NCBI GenBank assembly: GCA_016714085.1
Contig: JADJNW010000017.1
Span: forward strand, 152,784-216,783
DNA: 64,000 nt
Direction: 5' to 3'
From: Saprospiraceae bacterium
GTDB taxonomy: Bacteria > Bacteroidota > Bacteroidia > Chitinophagales > Saprospiraceae
Shown here in pieces: positions 45,285-54,172 of the stretch. Under the pieces are notes generated by a model that saw only the letters and a program-made list of their open reading frames with translations, did no database searches and was not told the DNA's origin. Position numbers and translations under genes: made by a program. Positions within the stretch are counted from its first letter, which is position 1, and every line of letters begins with the position of its first letter.

Positions 45285-46085
45285 CTAATCGAACAACTCC
45301 GCCGTCCAAATCGTGATAGCCCGCTCGACAGGATTGATCACTATCGGCAAATCCGATTTCGTGATACCCTCAGTCAGTAGCCCTGCGGTGCTAAAACCTT
45401 TGAAAAAGCCAAATCGCAATTCGTATATGGATTGCTCATAATAACTCAAGTATTTTTCAGCTTCCAGGCGAACCCGCTCAAAAGAAAACCAATTGTCGTA
45501 GTCAAATCGATACAACCAAAAGGCAAAGGCATAGCTGCCCAAGTGCGCCGACTCAAAGAATTCCTGATAAGCGCTCTGAATGAGCTTTCCCGCAAGATAC
45601 GCAGCGCGATCATTCTCTGTTTTTTCCTCAGCAATGCGCTCGATCTGATGTGCGATGTGCCCTGTGAAATTGGAGGGAATATTAACGGTATTATTAAAAT
45701 CCTGATCGCTAAGAAAATAGTATGTATAATGCTCTAATTTCCAGTTATCTAAAATCACACCATTGAACATCGCATTGCGAAAAGCATCGGCTGCACGTAC
45801 GCCAAAAGTGTAAATCAGATCGCGGATTTTATCCTCGCCCAAGCCGGGAATGCCTTCCAATTGGTCGATGCTGGTAAATCGGTGAAATTGCAATGAATTA
45901 CGTTTTTCTAAAATCCGTTTTGCAACCGTTTCACCAATGGCAACGCCCTCTCCGGCTGCCCCGGAGTTGGGATCATCTTTTACACCACTGACGATTTCTT
46001 CCGCTTTTTTTACACGATTTAGGAAATTTAGAATACGAATGGCGACCCAATGTTCGATTTTTTGATTGCCAAAAACAGCATCCAT
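45285..46085 (-). CDS. Helix-hairpin-helix protein of unknown function
   Basis: From Met at 46085 (an in-frame ATG at 46118 would add 11 residues) 266 aa. A helix-hairpin-helix DNA-binding motif is visible at about 75-100: TSIDQLEGIPGLGEDKIRDL. The rest is helical with many aromatic residues (SAYQEFFESAHLGSYAFAFW) and does not match a known enzyme. It may bind nucleic acid. It begins 80 bp upstream of queA's stop region and runs on the same strand, but linkage is not shown. Confidence 0.6.
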   Translation of the reverse strand: MDAVFGNQKIEHWVAIRILNFLNRVKKAEEIVSGVKDDPNSGAAGEGVAIGETVAKRILEKRNSLQFHRFTSIDQLEGIPGLGEDKIRDLIYTFGVRAADAFRNAMFNGVILDNWKLEHYTYYFLSDQDFNNTVNIPSNFTGHIAHQIERIAEEKTENDRAAYLAGKLIQSAYQEFFESAHLGSYAFAFWLYRFDYDNWFSFERVRLEAEKYLSYYEQSIYELRFGFFKGFSTAGLLTEGITKSDLPIVINPVERAITIWTAELFD

Positions 46086-46165
46086 GGTGAGTATTTTTTG
46101 GATTTTAGGAATGAGCACTCAAGATAAAAAGAAAGTCGGGGCAAGCCTTTTATCTGATGTTAATT

Positions 46166-47386
46166 TTATGGTAACAATAAGCTCCCATCGCCATAACTCA
46201 AAAACCGAAAATCATTTTCCAGAGCATAATCATAAACCCTGCGCCAATCCTCGCCCACCAGTGCCGCGACAAGCAAGAGCAGGGTGCTTTTTGGTTGATG
46301 GAAATTCGTAATCAAGCCATCTGCGACGCGCATTTGGTAACCAGGCGCAATTAATAATTGCGTATAGCCTTCAAGCGTATCTTTTTGATTTAAATCTAAA
46401 TAATTTAAAATTGCTTGTAAAGTCGGCTCTGTATTTATTTCATAAATATCAATTTCATAAGGAAACCATTGCAAAATATTAAAAACAACATCATGATGAT
46501 GTAATAATTGCACACCGTACCAATACAAACTTTCCAGCGTCCGCAAACTTGTGGTACCAACAGGAATAATAGGTTGCCCATTCTGCTTGGCATATAATAA
46601 CTTTTCAATAAGCGATTTTTGTATGAAAATACTTTCTTCGTGCATATGATGTGCTGCCATCGTCTCTGCTTTCACGGGTTTGAAAGTGCCCGCGCCCACG
46701 TGCAAAGTGACAAATAAGCGCTCTATATTTTTCTGCTCTAAATCTTTGAAAACCGCATCTGTAAAATGCAAGCCCGCCGTTGGCGCTGCCACCGAGCCTT
46801 GCTCCCGCGCATAAATCGTTTGGTATCGCTCTTCATCCAATGCTGCATTTTCCCGATTCAAATACGGCGGCAAAGGAATAATCCCGGCATTTGCCAAGAC
46901 CTCACCAAAAGCTAAATTTGAATCATCCCAACTGAATTCCACCTCAAAAGCATCTTCCAATTGCTGAATGCGGGTTGCTGCCATTATCACCCTATCACCC
47001 CATCGCCCGATCACCCTTGTCACCTCTCCCGATTTCCATTTCCGGTTATTCCCAATCAAACACTTCCACCGAACGTGCTTCGTACTCGAAAAATTCTGTT
47101 GATAATCATGTGGTAATAAGGGTTCCAGGCATAAAATTTCAATTTGCGCTCCATTTTCCAAATTGAAATGCAATCGGGCATGAATCACTTTCGTATCATT
47201 AAAAACGAGTAAAGCCCCTTCCGGCAACTGCTCATGCAAATTGCGAAAAACGGTATGACTGATTTCCCCATTTTTGTATGACAATAACTTTGACTGGTCG
47301 CGCTCGGCTAAAGGAAATTTGGCAATCCGATCTTCTGGCAACGAATAATTATAATCTTCTATGCGAATATCTTTGGGATTCATCAA
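46166..47386 (-). CDS. queA: S-adenosylmethionine:tRNA ribosyltransferase-isomerase
   Basis: 406 residues, longer than E. coli QueA (356), as is normal in Bacteroidota. Motifs: YSLPEDRIAKFPLAERDQSK, GALLVFNDTKVIHARL, SVAAPTAGLHFTD, TLHVGAGTFKPVK and LITNFHQPKSTLLLLVAAL. QueA adds the epoxycyclopentane ring to preQ1 at wobble position 34. Its start overlaps the trhO stop by 4 bp, so the two tRNA anticodon-modification genes form an operon. The stretch at residues 118-138 (EVTRVIGRWGDRVIMAATR) is encoded by a GGTGAT-rich repeat, see findings. Confidence 0.93.
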   Translation of the reverse strand: MMNPKDIRIEDYNYSLPEDRIAKFPLAERDQSKLLSYKNGEISHTVFRNLHEQLPEGALLVFNDTKVIHARLHFNLENGAQIEILCLEPLLPHDYQQNFSSTKHVRWKCLIGNNRKWKSGEVTRVIGRWGDRVIMAATRIQQLEDAFEVEFSWDDSNLAFGEVLANAGIIPLPPYLNRENAALDEERYQTIYAREQGSVAAPTAGLHFTDAVFKDLEQKNIERLFVTLHVGAGTFKPVKAETMAAHHMHEESIFIQKSLIEKLLYAKQNGQPIIPVGTTSLRTLESLYWYGVQLLHHHDVVFNILQWFPYEIDIYEINTEPTLQAILNYLDLNQKDTLEGYTQLLIAPGYQMRVADGLITNFHQPKSTLLLLVAALVGEDWRRVYDYALENDFRFLSYGDGSLLLP

Positions 47387-48426
47387 CTTAAAAGCGATTT
47401 TCCACTTTTTCGATGCGCCTTATAATGTCCTTTGCTAAAACGCGTACCATTAAATTCCATTGTTCCTTTCAACGTTTCCTGTTCTTCTTCAGGTAGTTGT
47501 ATAAAATCGGCGCATTCTTGAGAACAAGAATTATGATATTTTTCTGCACATTCATCACACTGAATGAAAAGAATATGGCAGGCATCGTTGGCACAATTAA
47601 TATGCGTATCGCAGGGTTTGCCGCACTGGTGGCAATGCGAGACTATATCTTCACTAATACGCTCGCCGAGCCGCTCGTCGAAAACAAAGTTTTTTCCGAT
47701 AAATTTATTGGGCAATCCTTGTTGCTGGCATTGACGCGTGTATTCGATGATGCCGCCGTCCACCATAAACACATTTTGAAAACCTTTATGCAAATAGTAC
47801 GCGCTTGCCTTCTCGCAGCGAATGCCGCCTGTGCAGTACATAATGATAGGCTTTTCCTTTTCATTTTGCAGCATATCCTCTACCAGTGGCAGGGCTTCGC
47901 GGAAGGTTTCTACGTCGGGGCGAATGGCATTTTCAAAATAACCGACCTCGCTCTCGTAATGATTGCGCATATCTACAATAATTGTCTCTGGCATATCCGC
48001 TAATTCATTGAATTCCCTGGCATTCAAGTGTTTGCCGCGCTTGGTCACGTCGAAGGTTTTGTCATCCAAGCCATCGGCGACGATTTTCTCGCGCACTTTG
48101 ATGGTGAGTTTGTAAAAGGACTTGCCATTATCATCCACCGCAATATTCAGGCGGACGCCATTCAAAAAAGGAACGGAATACATCTGATTCTTAAATGCTT
48201 CAAAACTGGCCTCTGGCACTGAGATTTGACCATTGATGCCCTCACTGGCAATGTAGATGCGGCCGAACACGCCCAGCTTACTCCAATCACGAAACAAAGT
48301 ATTGCGAAAGCGCTCCGGGTCTTCCAGTTGGTGATATTTGTAAAACGAGAGCGTCACTCGTGGTTCGTCGCTCTCCAACAGACGGCGCTTCAGCTCGTCG
48401 TTGTTGACAAGATTGTACAGTCTCAT
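47383..48426 (-). CDS. trhO: tRNA uridine-5-hydroxylase TrhO (YceA-type rhodanese)
   Basis: 347 residues. An N-terminal domain, then a rhodanese module whose active loop is MYCTGGIRCEKASAYYLHKG (catalytic Cys in CTGGIR), then a Cys-rich tail (CHQCGKPCDTHINCANDACH and CDECAEKYHNSCSQEC) that should bind zinc. TrhO makes 5-hydroxyuridine at U34 of several tRNAs with prephenate-independent oxygen chemistry. It is translationally linked to queA (4-bp overlap), another position-34 enzyme. Confidence 0.92.
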   Translation of the reverse strand: MRLYNLVNNDELKRRLLESDEPRVTLSFYKYHQLEDPERFRNTLFRDWSKLGVFGRIYIASEGINGQISVPEASFEAFKNQMYSVPFLNGVRLNIAVDDNGKSFYKLTIKVREKIVADGLDDKTFDVTKRGKHLNAREFNELADMPETIIVDMRNHYESEVGYFENAIRPDVETFREALPLVEDMLQNEKEKPIIMYCTGGIRCEKASAYYLHKGFQNVFMVDGGIIEYTRQCQQQGLPNKFIGKNFVFDERLGERISEDIVSHCHQCGKPCDTHINCANDACHILFIQCDECAEKYHNSCSQECADFIQLPEEEQETLKGTMEFNGTRFSKGHYKAHRKSGKSLLS

Positions 48427-48489
48427 ATTACTTGTTTTTCAAAGACAATTGCAGGTTATCTTGAAAAAGATGCCAGATTTGGAGATGCC

Positions 48490-48517
48490 AGATGCCGGAC
48501 TTACCCTCACGGCATCT
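48490..48517 (-). terminator. Hairpin downstream of nadC
   Basis: Perfect 8-bp stem AGATGCCG / CGGCATCT; further GGCATCT words follow, leading to TTTTTC on the minus strand. Confidence 0.5.
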
Positions 48518-48539
48518 GACTTCTCTATTCTAACTTCTG
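48515..48539. repeat. 25-bp dispersed repeat copy 2
   Basis: Matches 19419-19443 at 23 of 25 bases, and like it lies just 3' of a minus-strand gene (nadC) next to a TCTGAC inverted word. Confidence 0.6.
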
Positions 48540-48601
48540 ACCTCAATAAAATAGGGTGCAAAGATAGGATTTTAGAAAGGTTGTTGCAATGCTTTAACGC
48601 G

Positions 48602-49465
48602 CTATTTCATAATTTTCAAACTCAAATCCAAGCTTGTCGCCGAATGCGTGAGTGCTCCTGCCGAAATAAAGTCCACCCCACAGAGTGCAATTTTGCGAAC
48701 ATTATGAATATTGATACCGCCGGAAGCCTCTGTTTCAAAGCGTTTATTGACGATTTCTACGGCTTCTTGCAGCAAAGGCAGTTCAAAATTATCAAGCATA
48801 ATGCGCGTAACGTTACCAACTTCTAACACCTCATACAATTCTACTAGATTGCGCACCTCGATCGTGGTTCCAAAATTTTGTAAACCTTTTTCTTGCTTGT
48901 ATTGATTGACTCGTTCGATCGCTTGTCGAATGCCGCCACAAGCTTCGATATGGTTATCTTTAATCATAAACCAATCATACAATCCCTGGCGATAATTGGT
49001 GCAGCCGCCGAGGCGAACTGCCCATTTTTCCAGGAAACGTATAAGTGGCGTGGTTTTGCGGGTATCCAGAATTTTTACGGGCAGGTCTTCTACTTCAAAT
49101 TTAAAACGATTGCTCAAGGTGGCAATGCCGCTCATGCGTTGCATCGTGTTCAGTACCAATCGCTCTGCTTTCAACAGGGCTTGGGTATTGCATTCTACTT
49201 CAAAAGCGATGTCACCATAGCTCATATCCATACCATCTTCAAGATATGGTTGAAAAGTAGTGCTTGGATCAACTTTAGCAAAAATGCGTCGAGCGACTTC
49301 AATACCAGCAATAATGCCAGGGTCTTTTACAAGCAGCTTTGCACGATTGCGAGCATCCGCGGGGATACAGGCCAAAGAAGTATGATCGCCATCACCTACG
49401 TCTTCGCGGAGTGCGCGTTCTATAAAATCGTCTAAAAGTATTTCAATATCAGTGTTGATAGCCAT
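48602..49465 (-). CDS. nadC: Nicotinate-nucleotide pyrophosphorylase (carboxylating)
   Basis: 287 residues, normal for NadC, which turns quinolinate and PRPP into nicotinate mononucleotide for NAD. Motifs: LREDVGDGDHTSLACIPADA, RLVLNTMQRMSGIATLSNRF, ILDTRKTTPLIRFLEKWAV, DWFMIKDNHIEACGG and GVDFISAGALTHSATSLDLS. Neighbours nadA/nadB are absent. Confidence 0.95.
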   Translation of the reverse strand: MAINTDIEILLDDFIERALREDVGDGDHTSLACIPADARNRAKLLVKDPGIIAGIEVARRIFAKVDPSTTFQPYLEDGMDMSYGDIAFEVECNTQALLKAERLVLNTMQRMSGIATLSNRFKFEVEDLPVKILDTRKTTPLIRFLEKWAVRLGGCTNYRQGLYDWFMIKDNHIEACGGIRQAIERVNQYKQEKGLQNFGTTIEVRNLVELYEVLEVGNVTRIMLDNFELPLLQEAVEIVNKRFETEASGGINIHNVRKIALCGVDFISAGALTHSATSLDLSLKIMK

Positions 49466-49652
49466 CTGAGCGTTTAGTTTTACACGTTATTGGGTGATTG
49501 GATTATTGAGTGGTTCAATGAATGGTTGCAGTTGAATTACTCTAAGCATTTGTATTAAGATAATTAGTTTTTATTTTGAACAAATTGCTGATTTTCAAAA
49601 CAATAACAATTTCAACTACTTAAACTCTAATCACTCAATCTTCCATTCAATT

Positions 49653-50381
49653 TCAACACATAACTCCAAGTCGAATGATAATGCCATTGACCTTTCCCTT
49701 GGAATCCTCTTCTCGATTGCCTCGTTTATCATCAAAAACGATCCCGTTATCATCTGTCGCATCGGTGAAGCCTATTTGGAAACCAAGCCCTCCAACCAGA
49801 GAAGTACTCTCGGAGAGGCTATATTCTATGCCACCATTAATGCCCCAGGAGAGATTCAACCCATTCACCTCTTTTCGGATATTGATTTTTTCGGCGTCAT
49901 CACCTACTCCTCGACCCTGGATTGTGCCACGCGCCTGCGATTTAAAGCCAAGCGTGACACCAGGCTCTACAAAATAACGTAAGTAGCCAAACTCGCGGGT
50001 GCGCAATTTCAAGCCCAATGGAATTTCGACATACTGGATGCCATATTTTAGATTAACCCCGGCAGGCAGCGTATCTAATGCCGAACCAAGCCCGGAGCGT
50101 GTCCAGTAAGAGCCACCGAAATCATATTGCAATGTACCACCATGATTGAAGGCAAAGCCCAAGCCGGTAGAAAAGGCATAATTTTCGCGGAAGTAAAACT
50201 CCGCATTCATGCCGAGTTTAAGCCCCAGATTGGTGCCACTTGGATTGATACGGTTGTCGCTCGTGTTCATCCAGGAAAATACAGGACTGAGTTGAAACCC
50301 AAAGCGAATATCGTTTTGCGCTGAAGCCAGTGTCTGTAAAGCGAATAAAAATGCGGTGATCGCTACAATTTTTTTCATCAT
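49653..50381 (-). CDS. Outer-membrane beta-barrel protein
   Basis: From the Met pair at 50381/50378 (the upstream frame to 50462 lacks sense) the product is 242 aa with signal peptide (IVAITAFLFALQTLASAQ). It reads as a small eight-strand barrel: IRFGFQLSPVFSWMNTSDNR, LGLKLGMNAEFYFRENYAFS, VEIPLGLKLRTREFGYLRYF, WGINGGIEYSLSESTSLVGG and a final VNGIIIRLGVMC. Fits the PorT/outer-membrane protein families of Bacteroidota. Divergent from gldB-like gene; the shared 110-bp region holds an AACTTTG-CAG-CAAAGTT palindrome. Confidence 0.78.
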   Translation of the reverse strand: MMKKIVAITAFLFALQTLASAQNDIRFGFQLSPVFSWMNTSDNRINPSGTNLGLKLGMNAEFYFRENYAFSTGLGFAFNHGGTLQYDFGGSYWTRSGLGSALDTLPAGVNLKYGIQYVEIPLGLKLRTREFGYLRYFVEPGVTLGFKSQARGTIQGRGVGDDAEKINIRKEVNGLNLSWGINGGIEYSLSESTSLVGGLGFQIGFTDATDDNGIVFDDKRGNREEDSKGKVNGIIIRLGVMC

Positions 50382-50512
50382 TCGATTGTTTTTGGTTTTA
50401 AATTTTGACGTTTGACCAAATATTGACTCAATAGAACGTGAATTACAAATGTTTAAGTGCAACTTTGCAGCAAAGTTAGTGCTTGAACAACAAAAATGCT
50501 GCTTTTATTCGT

Positions 50513-51577
50513 ATGAGTTGTAAAAAAGGTCTTCTTTTTCTGTTTATCCTGTCGCTTATTTTCATCGCTTGCGAGCGCGAAGGTGCTGATGAAAAAATAC
50601 CCGACGTGTCGGATATTGAAGTAAAGGCAGAGATTCGACGCTTTGAACAAGCGCTGTTTTCATTGGATACCAATAATTTAGAAGCTAATTTAGCTGCCCT
50701 GGAAGCCAAATATCCTGATTTTAGCAAAATCTATTTTGGGCAAATCCTTGGTTCTACCGATTCGCTCATCGCGCCCGAGGGACATTCGGCTTACGTAAAA
50801 GGCTTTATTCGCTACCCAAGTGTGCGGCAATTGTACGATACAACCCAGGTTATTTTTAATGATTTTTCTGAGATAGAACGCCAGTTTCAACAAGCTTTTC
50901 AGTTTTTAAAATATTATTTTCCCAATCAATCAACGCCAGATATCACCACTTTTATTTCGGAGTACTCGGTTGCAGCTTTTATTTATGGCGATGACCAATT
51001 AGCTCTTGGACTCGATCTTTTTTTGGGCGAAAATTATCCCTATCGGCAATATAATCCTGGCAATCCAAACTTTTCTGAATATTTGACGCGCACATTCAAT
51101 AAGGAACACCTCGTGGCCAAAACGTTGCAACCTTTAATTGACGAGCTTTTAGGCCAGCCACAAGGAGGGCGGTTGTTGGATATGATGATACATAATGGAA
51201 AAGAATTATATATTTTGGATAAATTATTCCCCTACGCCCCCGATAGCGTTATATTGGAAATTAGTTCTCAGCAAGTGAAGTGGCTGAAAGACAATGAATT
51301 AGAAATGTATGCTTATTTTTTGAAAGAACAATCGGGTGCTTCTGCTCAAAATTTGTTGTATTCTGCCGATTGGCAAGAGATTCGCAAATATGTTGAATAT
51401 AGCCCTAATTCTCCGGGTATGCCACAAGAAGCGCCTGGCCGCACCGCCAATTGGCTTGGTTGGCAAATCATAAAAGCCTACATGAAGCAGTTTCCAGGGA
51501 CAACCATGCAGGAATTGATTGACTTGAAAGATGCGCAGAAACTCTTGGATGAATCAAAATACAGACCGAAGAGGTGA
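50513..51577 (+). CDS. gldB: GldB-like gliding-motility lipoprotein
   Basis: 354 aa from Met at 50513 (ATG at 50483 gives ten extra residues). Lipobox FIAC (LSLIFIACEREGADEK). The mature protein begins IPDVSDIEVKAEIRRFEQAL and contains YPDFSKIYFGQILG, LALGLDLFLGENYPYRQY and a late TANWLGWQIIKAYMKQF, the GldB pattern. GldB is needed for gliding in Flavobacterium; in other Bacteroidota its role is less clear. It lies 128 bp before the 2OG oxygenase. Confidence 0.75.
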   Translation: MSCKKGLLFLFILSLIFIACEREGADEKIPDVSDIEVKAEIRRFEQALFSLDTNNLEANLAALEAKYPDFSKIYFGQILGSTDSLIAPEGHSAYVKGFIRYPSVRQLYDTTQVIFNDFSEIERQFQQAFQFLKYYFPNQSTPDITTFISEYSVAAFIYGDDQLALGLDLFLGENYPYRQYNPGNPNFSEYLTRTFNKEHLVAKTLQPLIDELLGQPQGGRLLDMMIHNGKELYILDKLFPYAPDSVILEISSQQVKWLKDNELEMYAYFLKEQSGASAQNLLYSADWQEIRKYVEYSPNSPGMPQEAPGRTANWLGWQIIKAYMKQFPGTTMQELIDLKDAQKLLDESKYRPKR

Positions 51578-51705
51578 CTTGGAGGCTCAGAGATTGGGCG
51601 ATTGGAGAAAAAGAGACGATATTTTGATAACTATAAGGTCAAAACACCTTAACACGATCACACAACTTTTTGTAAATTGCATAAAAGTTCAGGAACTATC
51701 AAACA

Positions 51706-52659
51706 ATGAGCAAAAGAGCAATACCCTTAGTTGACTTGTCAAAATTTGTAAAAGGAACGCCCGCACAGCGCGCTGAATTTGTAGCTGAGTTGGGTGAGGC
51801 TTTTCACGAAATTGGTTTTGTGGGCGTCATCAATCACGGCGTGTCTAAGCAATTGATCGATGACTTTTACAGCGCTTCCAAAGCTTTTTTTGCTTTGCCC
51901 GAAGCAGTCAAACGCAAATATGAAATTGTAGGTTTGGCTGGGCAACGCGGCTATACCTCTTTTGGTAAAGAGCACGCGAAGCAATCGAAAGTAGCCGATT
52001 TGAAAGAATTTTATCAGTTGGGGCAAGAAGTGACCGACGGTGATCCCGTCAAAGCGGACTACCCTGAGAATGTACACGTTGCTGAAGTACCTGAATTCAC
52101 GAATCTTGGCATTCAATTATACAAAGCATTTGAGAAAGCCGGAGCTGAATTGCTTCGAGCGATTGCGATACATTTGGATTTGGGGGAAGATTATTTCGAT
52201 AAAAATATTCACAATGGCAATAGCATCTTGCGTGCAATCCACTATCCTCCTATTTCACAAGAGCCTGCCTCGGCCATTCGAGCAGAGCAGCATGAAGACA
52301 TTAACTTAATTACTTTACTGGTTGGCGCATCCGCAGGCGGCTTACAGTTGTTAAACAAAGATGAAGAATGGGTGAACATTATGCCCGAAGAAAATGAGAT
52401 TGTGATCAATGTAGGCGATATGTTGCAGCGATTGACGAATAACTACTTGAAATCTACGACGCATCGAGTAGTTAATCCCCCACGCGAAGAGTGGCATTTA
52501 CCACGATTGTCTATTCCATTTTTCTTGCATCCAAAGGCAGAAATGGACTTGACTTGTCTGCCTGCCTGCGTGGATGAGGCGCATCCATTGGCTTATGAAC
52601 CAATTACAGCGGGCGAGTATTTGGACGAACGCTTACGCGAAATCGGTTTGAAGAAATAA
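51706..52659 (+). CDS. 2-oxoglutarate/Fe(II) oxygenase (isopenicillin N synthase fold)
   Basis: 317 residues. N-terminal DIOX_N region IPLVDLSKFVKGTPAQRAEF and GFVGVINHGVSKQLIDDF. The iron ligands are in EQHEDINLITLLVG (H and D, about 195-197) and STTHRVVNP (H, about 252), with the 2OG-binding Arg/Ser in RLSIPFFL. Family members hydroxylate or oxidise small molecules; ours has no cluster context, so substrate is unknown. Well conserved in Bacteroidota. Confidence 0.9.
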   Translation: MSKRAIPLVDLSKFVKGTPAQRAEFVAELGEAFHEIGFVGVINHGVSKQLIDDFYSASKAFFALPEAVKRKYEIVGLAGQRGYTSFGKEHAKQSKVADLKEFYQLGQEVTDGDPVKADYPENVHVAEVPEFTNLGIQLYKAFEKAGAELLRAIAIHLDLGEDYFDKNIHNGNSILRAIHYPPISQEPASAIRAEQHEDINLITLLVGASAGGLQLLNKDEEWVNIMPEENEIVINVGDMLQRLTNNYLKSTTHRVVNPPREEWHLPRLSIPFFLHPKAEMDLTCLPACVDEAHPLAYEPITAGEYLDERLREIGLKK

Positions 52660-52763
52660 ATTTGCAGCTTTTTGCGAAAATATCTTTAAACCTTGCGAAA
52701 ATTACCGTATCTTATTACTACATTTTTTTGAAAGGAATTTTAAAATCATCAAATTTTTCAATT

Positions 52764-52985
52764 ATGACAACTATATTATTGTTCACGTTAGGGGGCACGG
52801 AGTGGCTGGTGATTTTGGTAGCAGTAGTACTTTTGTTTGGAGGCCGAAAAATTCCAGAGTTGATGCGCGGCATTGGCAAAGGCATTCGGGAGTTTAATGC
52901 AGCTCGTTCTAATGTAGAATCGGAATTGAAAGAGGGTATGCGCGAAGAAGATCGTAAACAGATTGAAGAAAAGGCAGATAAGTAA
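52764..52985 (+). CDS. tatA: Twin-arginine translocase subunit TatA, copy 1
   Basis: 73 residues from Met at 52764 (the upstream ATG at 52662 would give an unlikely 34-residue extension). Short membrane helix TEWLVILVAVVLLFGGRKIP with the FG hinge, then amphipathic helix LMRGIGKGIREFNAARSNVE and an acidic tail. TatA forms the pore of the Tat pathway. tatC is not in the window. Confidence 0.9.
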   Translation: MTTILLFTLGGTEWLVILVAVVLLFGGRKIPELMRGIGKGIREFNAARSNVESELKEGMREEDRKQIEEKADK

Positions 52986-53056
52986 GTAATTGAATTGCAA
53001 ATTATTATTAGCTGTTTATCCTTTGAGGGTAATCAGTACCAAAAAAAAATTTCATC

Positions 53057-53344
53057 ATGTTAGGTGGAACTGAATGGTTGGTGATTTTCTTTGCTGTGCT
53101 ATTATTGTTTGGCGGCAAGAAGATTCCAGAACTGATGCGAGGTATTGGTAAAGGTATTCGTGAATTTAATGCCGCGCGTTCTTCTATTGAATCGGAATTG
53201 AAAGAAGGCATGCGAGATGCGGAATTGCAGCATCAGAAACAGCTTGAGGAGCAGAAAAAGCAAATAGAAGCGCAACAAAAGCAAATAGAAGAACAGCAGA
53301 AGCTCTTACAAAAACAGGAGGAGCCGAGTTCGAGCGAAAATTAA
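53057..53344 (+). CDS. tatA: Twin-arginine translocase subunit TatA, copy 2
   Basis: 95 residues. Almost the same core as copy 1 (TEWLVIFFAVLLLFGGKKIP, then LMRGIGKGIREFNAARSSIE), but with a longer Gln/Lys/Glu tail (QLEEQKKQIEAQQKQIEEQQ) predicted as coiled coil. A tandem duplication 71 bp apart; the two may have TatA and TatB/E-like roles. A 12-bp terminator stem follows. Confidence 0.9.
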   Translation: MLGGTEWLVIFFAVLLLFGGKKIPELMRGIGKGIREFNAARSSIESELKEGMRDAELQHQKQLEEQKKQIEAQQKQIEEQQKLLQKQEEPSSSEN

Positions 53345-53351
53345 AATAGAG

Positions 53352-53391
53352 ATTGGTCTGATGACTATTATTAAAATACCATCAGACCAAT
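53352..53391. terminator. Terminator between convergent tatA and DUF937 genes
   Basis: Perfect 12-bp stem ATTGGTCTGATG / CATCAGACCAAT with a 16-base loop, AT-rich on both sides, so it may serve both strands. Confidence 0.75.
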
Positions 53392-53397
53392 ACACAT

Positions 53398-54018
53398 TTA
53401 TTTGCGGCGGAAAAATCCGGTCAACATTTTCATGCCCATACTTGCCACTTCATCCATGATGCTTCCATCTCCATCCTGATCTAAAAAGCGCGTAATCAGC
53501 GCCATCGTTGGGTTTTGATTGGCTTGCTGTACCTTGGTTTGTGTTAGCAATCCAGCTAAATCAGCTACATCCAAGCCTTGTTGCTTTTTGGTTTTACCCA
53601 AAACACCCATCACCACCGGCGCTAACATCGTCATCAAGCTACTTACTTTTCCAGAATCCATCCCACTCATTTGACCAATCATATTGGCAGCGCTGCTCTG
53701 GCGGTCGCCGAGCAAATGCCAAAGAATCCCTGCACCATCTAATGTTTTCTGAGTTGTAGGCTGCTGATTACCAGAAAGCATCCCCATTAAATCGTCCAGA
53801 ATACCACCATCGTGGTCTCTTTCCAAAGCGTTGTTGAGTGCATTTGCTCCTTCTGGAGTCGAAGCGTTTTTTGCTAAAGCCCCGATCAAGGTAGAAACGA
53901 TGCCTTCGGTAGCAGCTTCTGTTTTTTCGTGATCTTCTCCACCGATTTGCTCGCTGAGGAAATTGACCACATTATCGGAAAATTGACCTTGCAACAGGTC
54001 CATCAAATCCATTGCCAT
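53398..54018 (-). CDS. DUF937 (YidB-like) protein
   Basis: 206 residues. DUF937 hallmarks: QGQFSDNVVNFLSEQIGGED at the N-terminus and repeated helix pairs with ATEGIVSTLIGALAKNASTP, GAGILWHLLGDRQSSAANMI and LMTMLAPVVMGVLGKTKKQQ. The end carries a DQDGDGSIMDEV segment that looks like a calcium-binding or EF-like loop. The function of the family is unknown. Confidence 0.85.
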   Translation of the reverse strand: MAMDLMDLLQGQFSDNVVNFLSEQIGGEDHEKTEAATEGIVSTLIGALAKNASTPEGANALNNALERDHDGGILDDLMGMLSGNQQPTTQKTLDGAGILWHLLGDRQSSAANMIGQMSGMDSGKVSSLMTMLAPVVMGVLGKTKKQQGLDVADLAGLLTQTKVQQANQNPTMALITRFLDQDGDGSIMDEVASMGMKMLTGFFRRK

Positions 54019-54172
54019 ATTTTGTGCTTTTTGGAATGAAAAAAATCCTTTTTCAAGGCCGAAAATAAAGATTTATCGTCAGAAATGACGGAAAAGAAGA
54101 TATAATTATTACACTTAAAGATTTAGGAGAATTAAGCATTTCCGGTAAAACCTCGTTTCCCTTTGAAAGCAA

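Noticed and set aside
48893..49435. Plus-strand frame of 180 codons opposite nadC
   Set aside because: Antisense shadow of a conserved enzyme with low-complexity, improbable protein sequence.
51706..52659. Biosynthetic gene cluster around the isopenicillin-N-synthase-fold oxygenase
   Set aside because: No NRPS, PKS or tailoring genes nearby; neighbours are gldB-like and tatA.
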